33,598 nt of DNA from Gammaproteobacteria bacterium (GTDB lineage Bacteria > Pseudomonadota > Gammaproteobacteria > Xanthomonadales > Rhodanobacteraceae): the NCBI GenBank assembly GCA_021325195.1, contig JAJPHQ010000026.1, forward strand, positions 1 through 33,598, given 5' to 3'. A program made the translations under genes and the position numbers. The notes beneath the pieces are model-generated. The model worked only from the letters and a program-made list of their open reading frames with translations, ran no database searches and had not been told where the DNA came from. Positions 18,887-28,909 of the stretch are shown here, piece after piece; position 1 is the stretch's first letter; every line of letters begins with the position of its first letter.

Positions 18887-19582
18887 ATGAATCTGTCGAG
18901 AAAACCCGTCGCATCCGCATTGGTCGCGGCTCTCGGGCTGCTGGCTGCCGGCGTTGCCAGCGCCACGCCGGTGGTGATGAACTTTGACCAGTTCAACGCC
19001 AACGGCGAATACGTCGACAATTACTACAACGGTGGTTGCAGCGGTTCCTACAACGGCGGTCCCACCCATTGCGGCGGCCCCAACTACGGCGTGGCGTGGT
19101 CGCAGGCGATCGCCGGCGGTGCGCCGAACGGGCTATTGAACAACACGGCCAACGAGCCCAGTTCGCCCAACGCGATGGTATTTCTGAATGCTTCCGCCGC
19201 CGTGATGAATGTCGCAGCGGGGTTCACCACCGGCTTTTCGTTCTATTACGCCGCGCCCTATATCGGCGGCTCGATTACCGTCTGGAGCGGAGAGGATGGA
19301 ACCGGCACGCTGCTCGCCAGTTTGACGCTGCCCACGAATGGTGCCGACTGCGACGGTTTCACCCAGAACTACAGTTGCTGGTCTCCCATCGGCGTGACCT
19401 TTGCCGGTACGGCGGAGTCCGTGAACTTTGGCGGAACAGCGAACTACATCGTGTTCGACAACGTGACCTTGGGCTCCAGCATGCCGGGACACAACGTTCC
19501 CGAACCCGCCGCGCTGGGCATGTTCGGCTTCGGTGCATTGCTGATCGGCCTGTTCGCGGGTCTGCGCCGGCGTCTGGCCTGA
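18887..19582 (+). CDS. PEP-CTERM sorting-domain protein 1
   Basis: A 231-residue exported protein predicted to be processed by an exosortase and released to the matrix. The signal peptide is MNLSRKPVASALVAALGLLA with cleavage probably after VASA. The body is Gly/Asn/Tyr-rich with several Cys (GGCSGSYNGGPTHCGG and DCDGFTQNYSCW) and has the look of a beta-sandwich with no enzyme motif. The C-terminal sorting signal is VPEPAALGMFGFGALLIG followed by a short hydrophobic stretch and the basic tail RRRLA. Start: GGGGAG lies 8 nt before the ATG. It has its own sigma-54 promoter and enhancer upstream and a strong terminator downstream, so it is monocistronic. Molecular role unknown. Confidence 0.92.
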   Translation: MNLSRKPVASALVAALGLLAAGVASATPVVMNFDQFNANGEYVDNYYNGGCSGSYNGGPTHCGGPNYGVAWSQAIAGGAPNGLLNNTANEPSSPNAMVFLNASAAVMNVAAGFTTGFSFYYAAPYIGGSITVWSGEDGTGTLLASLTLPTNGADCDGFTQNYSCWSPIGVTFAGTAESVNFGGTANYIVFDNVTLGSSMPGHNVPEPAALGMFGFGALLIGLFAGLRRRLA

Positions 19583-19608
19583 TCTGCCTTTCGGCCTCTT
19601 CGGAACGC

Positions 19609-19640
19609 GGACAACCCCCGGCAACGGGGGTTGTCCCTTT
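19609..19640 (+). terminator. Rho-independent terminator of PEP-CTERM gene 1
   Basis: A perfect 12-bp stem (GGACAACCCCCG and its complement) with a GCAA tetraloop is followed by a short pyrimidine run (CTTTC). It lies 26 bp after the gene. The stem is identical to that of the terminator at 28855-28887. Confidence 0.85.
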
Positions 19641-19697
19641 CGGCATGATCGCATTCCGTTGGGTCGCGCTTGCGCGATGATGATCGGCTAACGCGAA

Positions 19698-19726
19698 CCG
19701 CGGGTTTCCGTTCCGGAAACCCGCGG
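19698..19726. other. Perfect 12-bp hairpin downstream of prsT
   Basis: CCGCGGGTTTCC and its exact complement flank the 5-nt loop GTTCC. It lies 38 bp beyond the prsT stop on the minus strand and between two convergent units. It lacks a U-run on either strand, so it may be the operon's terminator or a 3'-end stabiliser. Confidence 0.5.
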
Positions 19727-19764
19727 CGGTTCATCGGTGTCCGGGCGCCCGCGTCAATCCGGAT

Positions 19765-22572
19765 TCACCCGCCGCTGCCGGGTGCTCCGTTCAGTTCCTC
19801 GTACAGCTTTTCGGCCTGCTGCTTTTCCGGGAAACCGGCGTTCGATTTCCGCAGCGCGTCGAGTGTCGCGCGCGCGCCGGCGCGATCGCCGGTGCGTGCC
19901 TGCGCCACGGCCAGATGGTATTGGATGGTCGGGACGTTCGGCGCCGCCTTGGCCGCCTTCACGAGGATCGGCAGCGCGGTTCCGGCCTGGCCGGCTTCGA
20001 CCAGCGCCCAGCCGTAGGTGTCCTGGATACCGGGCGAGGCGGGCGCGAGCCGGTACGCGCGCTGTGCCAGCGACAGTGCCTCGGGGTTGTTCTGCCCGGC
20101 ATAAATCCAGGCGAGATTGTTGAGCGCGTCGATGTTGGAGGGGAAGGCCTTCAGCACCAGTTCGTACTGCTCTGCCGCCGCCGCGTTCTGCGCGTGATCG
20201 AGGTAGTACTGCGCCAGCAGCAGGCGCACCGTGGCGTCGTCGGCATGCTTCGCCAGCCAGTCGCGCAACACGCCTTCCGGTGCCTTGGCCCCGGCTGCCT
20301 GCTGCGCCTCGAAGCTCTTGATCACCAGCGGGCGGTCGTAGCCAACCTTCAGGCCCTGGGCGTACGCCTGCGCGGCCTTGTCCCACGACTTCTGCGTCAT
20401 GTACAGGTCGCCTTCCAGCGCATAGCCCGCCGCCTGCGTGGCGGGCCGCTTCTGCAATGCCTGCGCCAGCGCGACCGCGCCCGGCAGATCGTGGTCCTGC
20501 AGCTTCAGGAACGCCAGCAAGGTTGCCGCCATCACCTGATCCGGATCGGCCTTGATCACGGCGGCGAGATTGTCCGCCGCGGCCCGGTTGTCCTTGTTGA
20601 GAATCTGCGCGCGCGCCAGATTGGTCCGGTACAGGGGCACGTCCGGCGCGAGTTTCACGGCCTGCTGCAGCGGTTCCAGCGCCTCGCGGTAATGTCCGGC
20701 ATTGAGTTCCGAGGCACCCACCGTGTTGAGCGCCATCGGATTGCCGGGCTCGATCTGCGCCAGTTGTCGGGCGATGCCGGTCGCCTCGTCGAACTGGCCG
20801 CTTTCGCTGTACAGCACCACCAGTCCGACATAAGGCGTGGCGAATTTGGGCGCCGCGGCGATGGCCTGCCTGAACCACTTGATCGCGCCCGCCTTGTCGC
20901 CCCGTGCCGCCGCGAGCCGGCCGAGTTCGCTCATGGCTGCGGCGTTGTGCGGGTCCTGTTTCAACACCGTTTGATAGCGGCCGGCAGCTTCCCCGTAATG
21001 GCCTTCCATCGAGTCCAGGCTGCCGAGGCTCAGCAGGGCCGCGAGATTTTTCGGATCCAGCTTGAGGGCCTGCTCGTATTCGGCGCGCGCCTCGGTGAGC
21101 TTGCCGTCGGCGACCAGCGCGGTGCCATGCAGCAGATGCGCGGCGCTGTCGTCCGGATGCTTCGCGACATAGGCCGCGGCCGTCCTGACGGCTTCGTCCG
21201 GGCGCTTGCCGTTCACGTAGGCCATCACCAGCATCCGGTTGCGTTGCGCCTCGCTGGCCGCATCGCCGGCGGGCATCTGCTGCAGCAGGCTGATCGCTTC
21301 GGCCGCATTGCCGCTGGCGAGGGCCTCGCCGGCGCGCGCGAACGGGGAATTGCCTGCGCTGCCGGCTTCGGGGGCCTTGGCCTGCGGCGTGCCGGCACCT
21401 GCCGCCGCTTCCCGTTGCAGCAAAGCCAGCAACTCGGCGTCGGAAGCCGTGCCGGGCACCGCCGGCCGCAACGTGGCCAGCGCCTGTTCCGAGCGTCCCT
21501 CGCGGAAAAAAGCCAGCGCCAGCAACTTGCGGGCATCGGTGTTGCCGGGCTCGATGCCCAGCACGTTGCCGAGATACATCTCGGCCTGGCCGTAGTTGCC
21601 CTGCGCGTAATTGACCGCACCCAGCAGCATCTGCGCCTGCGCGTTGTCGGGCGCCACCTTGAGCACCTGCTGAAGCTGCGACACCGCATCGTCCAGATGC
21701 CCCTGCTTGTACAGCACCACGGCGTGCAGGTAGTGCGGATACGGTTGCTCCGGCGCCATTTTTTCCAGCGTCTCGATGCTGGCCAGGGCCTGATCGAGCT
21801 GGTTCTGCTCCGCCTGCGCGGCGGCGAGCCGGGCCAGCGTGTAATAGCGCTCCTGCGGCAGCCAGCCGGGATTCTTGAAATCCAGCACTTTCCGGTAATC
21901 CGATTCGGCCGTGGCGAAATCCCTGCTGTCGAACGCGAGATCGCCCTTGGCCGCCCACGCCTGCGGATTCTCCGGCGCCGCGGCGATGGCCTGCTGCAGG
22001 TACCGGCTGGCGGCATCCTGATCCCTAGCTTGGGCCGCCAGCCTGGCGAGCCCGACCAGCGCCAGCGGATCCTTGGGTTCCAGCTTCAAGGCGGCCTGAT
22101 ACGACTGCCGGGCCTGGTCGTACTGCTTCAGCCCGCGTTGCGCATCGCCGCGCAGCACCTGCACGCGCGCCTTCACCCGGGGCTCGAAAGGCTGATCGGG
22201 CGAAAGGGTTTTCAGCAGTTCGTCGTACTGCCGCGTCACCAGCAGCGCCTCGCCCATCGGCACCGCCCAGCTTGCTTCCGGCGCGCCGTTCTTCTGCGCG
22301 TTCTGCAATTCGTTCAAGGCATCCTTGGGGTTGCCCAGCATCAGCGAAGCCCGGCCCAGCAGCACCCAGGCCTCGCCGTTCCTGCTGTCGTGCTGCAGGA
22401 CTTTCTTGGCTTCGATGTAGGCGGCGCGGTATTGCCCGCCGGCGAGGTACTTCTCGCCGGCCGTCACGCTGCCGTTGCGGCTGGCCAGGCCGCAGCCGGC
22501 CAGGAACAGGCCCGCGCCAAGCAGCACCAGCAGGCGGCGCACGGGCCGTCCATTCACTTCGATGATGCGCAT
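19765..22572 (-). CDS. prsT: PEP-CTERM system TPR-repeat lipoprotein PrsT
   Basis: A 935-residue TPR lipoprotein of the PrsT family (TIGR02917), found with exosortase/EPS loci and thought to act at the outer membrane or periplasm in polysaccharide or PEP-CTERM handling. The lipobox is LFLAGC with acylated Cys27. The mature part is almost entirely ~34-residue tetratricopeptide repeats (for example ALVGLARLAAQARDQDAASRYLQQA and NNLAWIYAGQNNPEALSLAQ near the C-terminus). Length matches the family (about 900). Start: AAGGA lies 4 nt before the ATG. It is last in the wecB-prsK-prsR-prsT operon, 36 bp after prsR. Exact partner proteins are not known from the sequence. Confidence 0.93.
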   Translation of the reverse strand: MRIIEVNGRPVRRLLVLLGAGLFLAGCGLASRNGSVTAGEKYLAGGQYRAAYIEAKKVLQHDSRNGEAWVLLGRASLMLGNPKDALNELQNAQKNGAPEASWAVPMGEALLVTRQYDELLKTLSPDQPFEPRVKARVQVLRGDAQRGLKQYDQARQSYQAALKLEPKDPLALVGLARLAAQARDQDAASRYLQQAIAAAPENPQAWAAKGDLAFDSRDFATAESDYRKVLDFKNPGWLPQERYYTLARLAAAQAEQNQLDQALASIETLEKMAPEQPYPHYLHAVVLYKQGHLDDAVSQLQQVLKVAPDNAQAQMLLGAVNYAQGNYGQAEMYLGNVLGIEPGNTDARKLLALAFFREGRSEQALATLRPAVPGTASDAELLALLQREAAAGAGTPQAKAPEAGSAGNSPFARAGEALASGNAAEAISLLQQMPAGDAASEAQRNRMLVMAYVNGKRPDEAVRTAAAYVAKHPDDSAAHLLHGTALVADGKLTEARAEYEQALKLDPKNLAALLSLGSLDSMEGHYGEAAGRYQTVLKQDPHNAAAMSELGRLAAARGDKAGAIKWFRQAIAAAPKFATPYVGLVVLYSESGQFDEATGIARQLAQIEPGNPMALNTVGASELNAGHYREALEPLQQAVKLAPDVPLYRTNLARAQILNKDNRAAADNLAAVIKADPDQVMAATLLAFLKLQDHDLPGAVALAQALQKRPATQAAGYALEGDLYMTQKSWDKAAQAYAQGLKVGYDRPLVIKSFEAQQAAGAKAPEGVLRDWLAKHADDATVRLLLAQYYLDHAQNAAAAEQYELVLKAFPSNIDALNNLAWIYAGQNNPEALSLAQRAYRLAPASPGIQDTYGWALVEAGQAGTALPILVKAAKAAPNVPTIQYHLAVAQARTGDRAGARATLDALRKSNAGFPEKQQAEKLYEELNGAPGSGG

Positions 22573-22608
22573 GTCCTTACCCTCGCTATTCCCGCGACGC
22601 GCGCGGAC

Positions 22609-23969
<1,361 letters not shown>

Positions 23970-23973
<4 letters not shown>

Positions 23974-26042
23974 GACGCCGCCCCCATTTCACCGACCGCC
24001 GCGGCATCGTCCGTGGCTGCGGCCAGCGGCAGGCGCACCGTGAACACGCTGCCGCGTCCGGGCGTGCTGGCGACATCGAGCGTGCCGCCCAGCGAGCGCA
24101 CGTACTCGCGGGCCTGATAGGCGCCGATGCCCATGCCCTTGCTGGCCTTGGTGGTGAAGAAAGGCTGGAACAGGCGGTGGCGGATGAAATCCTCATCCAT
24201 CCCGGCCCCGTCGTCCTCGATGTCGATCACGGCGTGCTCGGCCTCGCGTTTGAGCCTCAGCGTGACATGACCGTGTGCCATCGCCGCGTCCTGGGCGTTG
24301 CGGATCAGGTGCCCCAGCACCGCGGCGAGCTGCTCGGCATCGGCGTGCACCCACAGCGTTTCAGGCGAGGGCTCGTAAGCGGGTTTGGGCAACTGCGCGC
24401 TGCATTCGCCCAGCGCGCGTTCGATCACCGCCGCCAGCCGCACGCGGCCGGGCGCGGCCGGCGCCGCGCCGCCGCGCAACTGCTCCAGCAGGCGCGCGAT
24501 GCGCCGCACCGAATTCGCCACCGTTTCCAGCATGTCGTCCACGAATGCCGGGTTGTGCTTGTGGCGCTCGGCGTTCTGCAGCAGCAGCGACTGCTGCGCC
24601 GCGATGTTCTTGAGATCGTGCATCAGGAACGCCGTCAGGCGGTTGAAGCCCTCGAACTGCCGCGCCTCGGCCAGCCGCCGCGCATTGGCGGCCTGCGCCA
24701 ACGTGCCGGCCACCTGGCTGCCGGCGGTGCGCAGCAGATCGATGTCTTCCCAGTCGATCACGCGGCGCGCGCGCGCCTGCGCCAGCACCACGAATCCGAT
24801 GAGCTTGTCCTCCAGCACCAGCGGCACCAGCAGCCACGCGCGCGGCAGGCCGGCCAGTTCGGCCGGGGCACGCAGGCGCTCGTCGCCCAGCGGCGGCGGC
24901 GCGGTCAGGTCGTAGATCCAGCGGCGCTCGCGCATGAACCCGAACGCGGGCCGGCCGGCCGCGAGTTTCAGGTCCGCAGGCACCGGCATGTTCCATTCGG
25001 CGGCGGGTGCGAAGACATCGGCATCGTCGCGCATGAACAGCACGCCGGCCGGGCTGTCCATGATCTGCGCCACGGCCCGCACCGCGCGCAGCGGCAGTTC
25101 CGTATCGCCGTCGCTGGCCGACAAGGTGGCGGTCAGGCGCAACCATTCCTCGCGGTAGTCGTGGCGGAAACTGAAGAAGTTCTTGTGCAGGAACACCCGC
25201 AGGCGTGAGCGCGCCTGCCCCGAACTGGCGAACACCAGCGCGGCCAGCAGCGCGAAGCAGATCAGCGTGATCTCCGCGACCCGGCCCCAGTCGCCGCCGT
25301 ACAGGCGCACGTAGTAACCGCCCACCGCCGTGGCGATGATGTAGAACGCGATGACCATCAGGCTGGTGGAATAGAACACCGCGCCCCGCGACACGCCCAC
25401 CTGCAGCGACCATTCCCGGTTGCGCGCCGCGGCCACGACCAGCAGCGGCACCAGCAGCGCATTCACCAGACCGCGCGCCGCCCACACGCTGGCATTGATC
25501 TGCTCGTAGAGCATCGCGTACGAGTACAGGAAGATGTCGTAGCCGAACAACGCGCCCAGCGCGATCACCAGGAACTTCAGGGCCCAGCGCTGTTCCGGCG
25601 CGACGTTGCGGTAAAGCTGCTCGAGAAACACCACGCCGATCAATGCCAGCATCAGCACGCCGGTCAGCGGCACGTTGACGCCGAACGGCAGCCAACCGGT
25701 CGCGGGCAGCAGGCAGTACAGCGCCAGCAGCACCCACAGCGCCTGCGCCGCGATGCGCAGTCCGCGCAGCGGTCCCGGCATCAGCCACGCGCCGAACAAC
25801 GCAGCCACGAATGTCAGCCACGCGCCGTAGCGCAGCACTTCGGCCAGCAGCAGCCAGTGGACGGGCACGCTGTGCCGCCACTCCACGCCTGCAAGGAACA
25901 CGCCCCACAGCACCGAGACCGCGCCGGCCGCGATCAGCAGCGCGCCGGTCCGCTGGCCGCGCCAGCTCGCCCCCAGCAGCACCGTCATCGCCAAAAACGC
26001 CGCTGCGGCGATCAGGTAACTGGCGATGATGATGGTGTGCAT
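23970..26042 (-). CDS. prsK: PEP-CTERM system histidine kinase PrsK
   Basis: A 690-residue membrane sensor kinase (TIGR02916 family) paired with PrsR. The N-terminal ~275 residues contain about eight hydrophobic helices. A GAF-like region at about 300-450 follows, then the dimerisation/phosphotransfer segment with His475 in FLMHDLKN, the N-box LIRNAQDA (579-586), the G1 box DDGAGMDEDF and G2 KGMGIGAYQAREYV (635-648). The catalytic core is complete. The signal sensed is unknown. It overlaps prsR by ATGA and starts 65 bp after wecB on the same strand. No sigma-54 site is visible in that gap, so the regulator genes seem not to be under their own control from there. Confidence 0.94.
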
Positions 26043-26107
26043 TGCTTCAAAGCCCCTGCCGCACAGCCCGATTGCCCTGCCCGCAAGACTCGCGTGCGCT
26101 CACGGGC

Positions 26108-27277
26108 TCACGCGCGTCCCGCCGCCTGCCGGCCGTCGGGCACGGTCATCGCCGCTTCCCCGGCGGCATCGGCCGGCACGGCCAGAAAGCGGGCGCGGAT
26201 GTCGGCCACCACGCGTCCGGCGGTGTGCCCATCCCACAGGTCGGGCTTGCGCCCGTGCGTCCAGCGGCCCGCGAGGATGTCTTCCACTATCCGTTCGAGC
26301 GCGGCGGCGGTCACCAGCCGGTTGGTTCCCTGGGTGACGGTGATCGGGCGTTCCGTGGTGGTGCGCAGGGTGAGGCACGGGATGCCGAGATAGGTGGTTT
26401 CTTCCTGCACGCCGCCCGAATCGGTGATGGTCAGGCGTGCACCGCAGACCAGGTTCATGAAATCCACGTAGCCCAGCGGCTCGACGATATGCATCCCCGG
26501 CGCCTGCGCGAGTTCCGCCCACAGGCCGAAGGCTTCCAGATTCTTGCGGGTGCGCGGATGCACCGGAAACACCAGCGGCAGCCGCGCGGCGATGTCGCCC
26601 AGTTGCCGGGCCAGCACCGCCAGCGCCGCCGGTTCATCCACGTTGGATGGACGGTGCAGGGTGACCACGCCGTAGCCGCGCTCCTCGAGGCCGAGCCGTT
26701 GCCGCTGGCCGCTCGCCCTGATGCGCTCGCGCATCAGTTCGTAGGAATCGATCATGATGTTGCCGACGCGCGTGATCTTGTCCGGCGCCACGCCTTCGGC
26801 GGCGAGGTTTTCGTCCGCATCCGGCGACGGCGTCCACAGGATGTCCGCCACCGCGTCCGTCACCAGCCGGTTGATTTCCTCGGGCATGTCGCGGTCGCGG
26901 CTGCGCAGGCCGGCCTCGAGGTGAGCGACCGGAATGCGCAGCTTGGCGCCGACCAGCGCGCAGGCCAGCGTGGAGTTGACGTCACCGACCACGATGACCA
27001 GGTCCGGCCGGTCCTCGTTGCAGGCGTCCTCGTAGGCCAGCATCACCCCGGCGGTCTGCGCGGCGTGACTGCCGCTGCCCACGCCCAGGTGCACGTGCGG
27101 TGACGGCAGCTTGAGGTCGCGGAAAAACGCGTCGGACATGTTCGCGTCGTAGTGCTGGCCGGTGTGCACCAGCCGCAGGCTGCACCACGGCTGTCCGTGC
27201 AGGGCATGGAACAGGGGCGCGACTTTCATGAAATTCGGCCGCGCGGCCGCGATCAAGTCGATCCTGAGTCGTCGCAT
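26108..27277 (-). CDS. wecB: UDP-N-acetylglucosamine 2-epimerase, non-hydrolysing
   Basis: A 389-residue GT-B-fold epimerase converting UDP-GlcNAc to UDP-ManNAc for polysaccharide synthesis. Family motifs: GQHYD (40-44), GDVNST (98-103), EAGLRSRDRDMPEEINRLVTD (121-141), TLHRPSNVD, and TDSGGVQEE near the C-terminal third. The ATG at 27277 is preceded by a G-run (GGGGGG) about 10 nt upstream, and only from here does the sequence look like the family (MRRLRIDLIAAARPNFMKVA). The frame stays open 49 codons further upstream but overlaps a terminator region. It heads the minus-strand run wecB-prsK-prsR-prsT; a promoter was not pinpointed between 27278 and 27393. Confidence 0.93.
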   Translation of the reverse strand: MRRLRIDLIAAARPNFMKVAPLFHALHGQPWCSLRLVHTGQHYDANMSDAFFRDLKLPSPHVHLGVGSGSHAAQTAGVMLAYEDACNEDRPDLVIVVGDVNSTLACALVGAKLRIPVAHLEAGLRSRDRDMPEEINRLVTDAVADILWTPSPDADENLAAEGVAPDKITRVGNIMIDSYELMRERIRASGQRQRLGLEERGYGVVTLHRPSNVDEPAALAVLARQLGDIAARLPLVFPVHPRTRKNLEAFGLWAELAQAPGMHIVEPLGYVDFMNLVCGARLTITDSGGVQEETTYLGIPCLTLRTTTERPITVTQGTNRLVTAAALERIVEDILAGRWTHGRKPDLWDGHTAGRVVADIRARFLAVPADAAGEAAMTVPDGRQAAGRA

Positions 27278-27393
27278 CAATCCAGCCCCCCGTCCTTCCC
27301 TTCGTCGCTGCATCGAGTGTACCAGCGGCTTCCGCCATCCCCGGGTGACTCCCCCGCGGGTCCGCACGTCCATCGTTGGCTGGCAGCGATGCC

Positions 27394-27424
27394 AAAAAAA
27401 TGGCCCGCCGGCGTGGCGGGCCAT
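27394..27424 (-). terminator. Rho-independent terminator of PEP-CTERM gene 2
   Basis: On the minus strand a perfect 9-10-bp stem (TGGCCCGCC with its complement, 5-nt loop) is followed by seven T. It lies about 45 bp beyond the stop of the PEP-CTERM gene and separates it from wecB. Confidence 0.9.
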
Positions 27425-27466
27425 GGATTCAAGCCGTGGCGAATCCTCAGGAGAGTGCGGCCCTTT

Positions 27467-28354
27467 TCAGGCCTTCAGCGAACGGCGGCGCATCGCCGCG
27501 AATCCGCCGATCAACAGCACGCCCAGTCCGAACATGCCCAGCACCGCGGGTTCCGGTACCGGATGCACCGATTCCACCAGCACGATGAAGTCGTTGTAGT
27601 CCAGGTCCGAATTCCCGAACGCCTGGTCTTCCCAGGCCAGCAGCCACTCGTTGGAAAGGAACGTGCCACTGGTATTCCCGGTCTTGAGGGTGGTTTTGTT
27701 GTTACCCTCGTAGGCCACCATGTGCGGCATCCCGTTCGGATACGTGTTGCCGCCAGGCTGGTTCATCTTCGCGTCGGAGAAAAAAGTGGGCGCGCCGTTG
27801 TCGGTACTGAGGTAATAGCCGAACAGGTTGGTCACGCCGAAATGCGCCGACGTCTGGCCCATGAAATTACCGCTGGCGTTGAAGTAGGCCGCCGTGTAAT
27901 TGCCATTGCCCAGATTGATCAGCGTGGTATGCCAGCCTGCACCCGCGGGGCCGCTGAACAATTGCAGATAGTTGCTCGGGTTGCTGGGGTCGAAAATGCC
28001 GAAGCTGTTGTTGTTGGCATTGCCCGCAATTTCCAACACGATCTTGTTTTCGCTTGCGCCGGTCGCACCCATCGACCAGAAGGCACTGGGGACGACCTGC
28101 TGGGTGTACGGGTTGTAACTCGGTCCGCTCGTCACGATGCTGTGCGAGTTGTGGTTGGGGGAACCCGGGGCCGCAAGAATGTTGACGAGACCGGTGCCGG
28201 GACCGTCCTGGCCGTACGGCGCGATGCAGACCGGCGCACCCTGGGTTTGAATCCCGGTGGCCGGCGCGGCCGGGCAGGGTGTCGCAAAGGCCTGACCCGC
28301 AAACAGGGCCGTGATGGCCAATCCGACCAGCCCGACAGATTTGATGGTGTTCAT
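27467..28354 (-). CDS. PEP-CTERM sorting-domain protein 2
   Basis: A 295-residue exported protein. The signal peptide is MNTIKSVGLVGLAITALFAG, with cleavage probably after AFA. The body is rich in Asn, Gly, Ser and Thr and ends with an acidic, DUF4114-like motif (AWEDQAFGNSDLDYNDFIVLVE) of the kind seen in calcium-binding secreted proteins; that resemblance is from memory of the motif. The sorting signal is VPEPAVLGMFGLGVLLIG with the basic tail RRRSLKA. GGGAG lies 8 nt before the ATG. It has its own sigma-54 promoter, IHF site and enhancer, and a strong terminator, so it is monocistronic. The function of the cargo is unknown. Confidence 0.92.
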   Translation of the reverse strand: MNTIKSVGLVGLAITALFAGQAFATPCPAAPATGIQTQGAPVCIAPYGQDGPGTGLVNILAAPGSPNHNSHSIVTSGPSYNPYTQQVVPSAFWSMGATGASENKIVLEIAGNANNNSFGIFDPSNPSNYLQLFSGPAGAGWHTTLINLGNGNYTAAYFNASGNFMGQTSAHFGVTNLFGYYLSTDNGAPTFFSDAKMNQPGGNTYPNGMPHMVAYEGNNKTTLKTGNTSGTFLSNEWLLAWEDQAFGNSDLDYNDFIVLVESVHPVPEPAVLGMFGLGVLLIGGFAAMRRRSLKA

Positions 28355-28420
28355 GGTGTAGCTCCCGAAAAAGGTTTACTGCAGAAGGGGTACCGCAAAA
28401 CGAGCACGCATCCCCTCTAA

Positions 28421-28437
28421 AGCACTTCGCATGCCAA
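28421..28437 (-). promoter_or_regulatory. Sigma-54 promoter, PEP-CTERM gene 2
   Basis: On the minus strand TTGGCATGCGAAGTGCT has GG-N10-GC spacing and the TTGGCA core (GG at 28435-28434, GC at 28423-28422). Start is expected near 28410, leaving a leader of about 55 nt. Confidence 0.85.
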
Positions 28438-28442
28438 CTCTA

Positions 28443-28455
28443 TAACTCATTGATT
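28443..28455 (-). promoter_or_regulatory. IHF-binding site between enhancer and sigma-54 promoter (gene 2)
   Basis: On the minus strand the 13-mer AATCAATGAGTTA fits WATCAA-N4-TTR without a mismatch. Its promoter-side edge is 8 nt from the -24 G, as at 29760-29772. DNA bending here would bring PrsR to the polymerase. Binding is inferred. Confidence 0.6.
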
Positions 28456-28494
28456 TCAAATAAAATAATAGGCAGAATCGGTCGGAAAAACGGG

Positions 28495-28515
28495 AAAAAT
28501 GTAAAGTCTTCCGAC
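28495..28515 (-). promoter_or_regulatory. Candidate PrsR upstream activating site, PEP-CTERM gene 2
   Basis: GTCGGA, five bases, then TTACATTTTT on the minus strand. TTAC begins at 28504, exactly 69 nt before the first G of the -24 element (28435). It matches the elements upstream of the other two PEP-CTERM genes. Confidence 0.75.
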
Positions 28516-28610
28516 AGTTCAGGCGGAGCCGGTTTCGGGCCCGCGGGCCGGAGCGGGGGCGCCGGCTCCGGTCCGACGGCAAATCCGCTTTTTCTTGCTC
28601 CCGTAGTGAA

Positions 28611-28770
28611 GCTCTGAACAAATCCATCCCGGATTTGTCAGAGCAAGCCGAATTCGGTACACGTCCGAATTCGGCTTCGCCAATCAAGCACTTACAGCCC
28701 ATGCGTGCTTGATTGGCGGTCGGCACATCCCTGTGCCGCATGGAAACTCTGATCAATCAGAGTTTCCATG
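28611..28770. repeat. Array of five end-to-end long hairpins
   Basis: Five inverted repeats lie directly one after another, each with a different stem. (1) 28611-28644, 14 bp with one bulged base, loop ATCCC. (2) 28645-28677, perfect 13 bp (AAGCCGAATTCGG), loop 7. (3) 28678-28718, perfect 14 bp (CGCCAATCAAGCAC), loop 13. (4) 28721-28738, perfect 7 bp (CGGCACA), loop TCCC. (5) 28739-28770, perfect 15 bp (CATGGAAACTCTGAT), loop CA. Virtually every base is in a stem or loop. Further left (28540-28571) are GC-rich palindromes including CCGGAGC paired with GCTCCGG. It lies between the PEP-CTERM gene 3 terminator and the gene 2 enhancer. No repeat-spacer pattern is present. Confidence 0.85.
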
Positions 28771-28854
28771 GCTGCTGAAGCGCCGGACCGGCAACGCGAG
28801 GTTGTAAAGAAATCCGGCATCCGCCGAGGCCGAACGCGGCGCTGGCGGGATTCG

Positions 28855-28887
28855 AAAAAGGACAACCCCCGTCGCCGGGGGTTGTCC
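28855..28887 (-). terminator. Rho-independent terminator of PEP-CTERM gene 3
   Basis: On the minus strand a perfect 12-bp stem (GGACAACCCCCG with complement, loop GCGA) is followed after one C by five T. The stem equals that of the terminator at 19609-19640. It lies 22 bp beyond the gene. Confidence 0.9.
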
Positions 28888-28909
28888 GTGCAAGCAAAGG
28901 GGGCGGCGG

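Noticed and set aside
27278-27393. A sigma-54 site before wecB (TTGGCATCGCTGCCAGCC on the minus strand)
   Set aside because: The GG to GC gap is 11 rather than 10, it overlaps the T-run side of the PEP-CTERM gene 2 terminator, and no enhancer element lies upstream.
28376-28756. A 126-codon minus-strand frame across the hairpin array
   Set aside because: It crosses the sigma-54 promoter, enhancer and hairpins of the PEP-CTERM gene 2 region and has no ribosome site.
28611-28770. CRISPR array
   Set aside because: There is no repeated unit with spacers: each palindrome has a different sequence and they abut directly.
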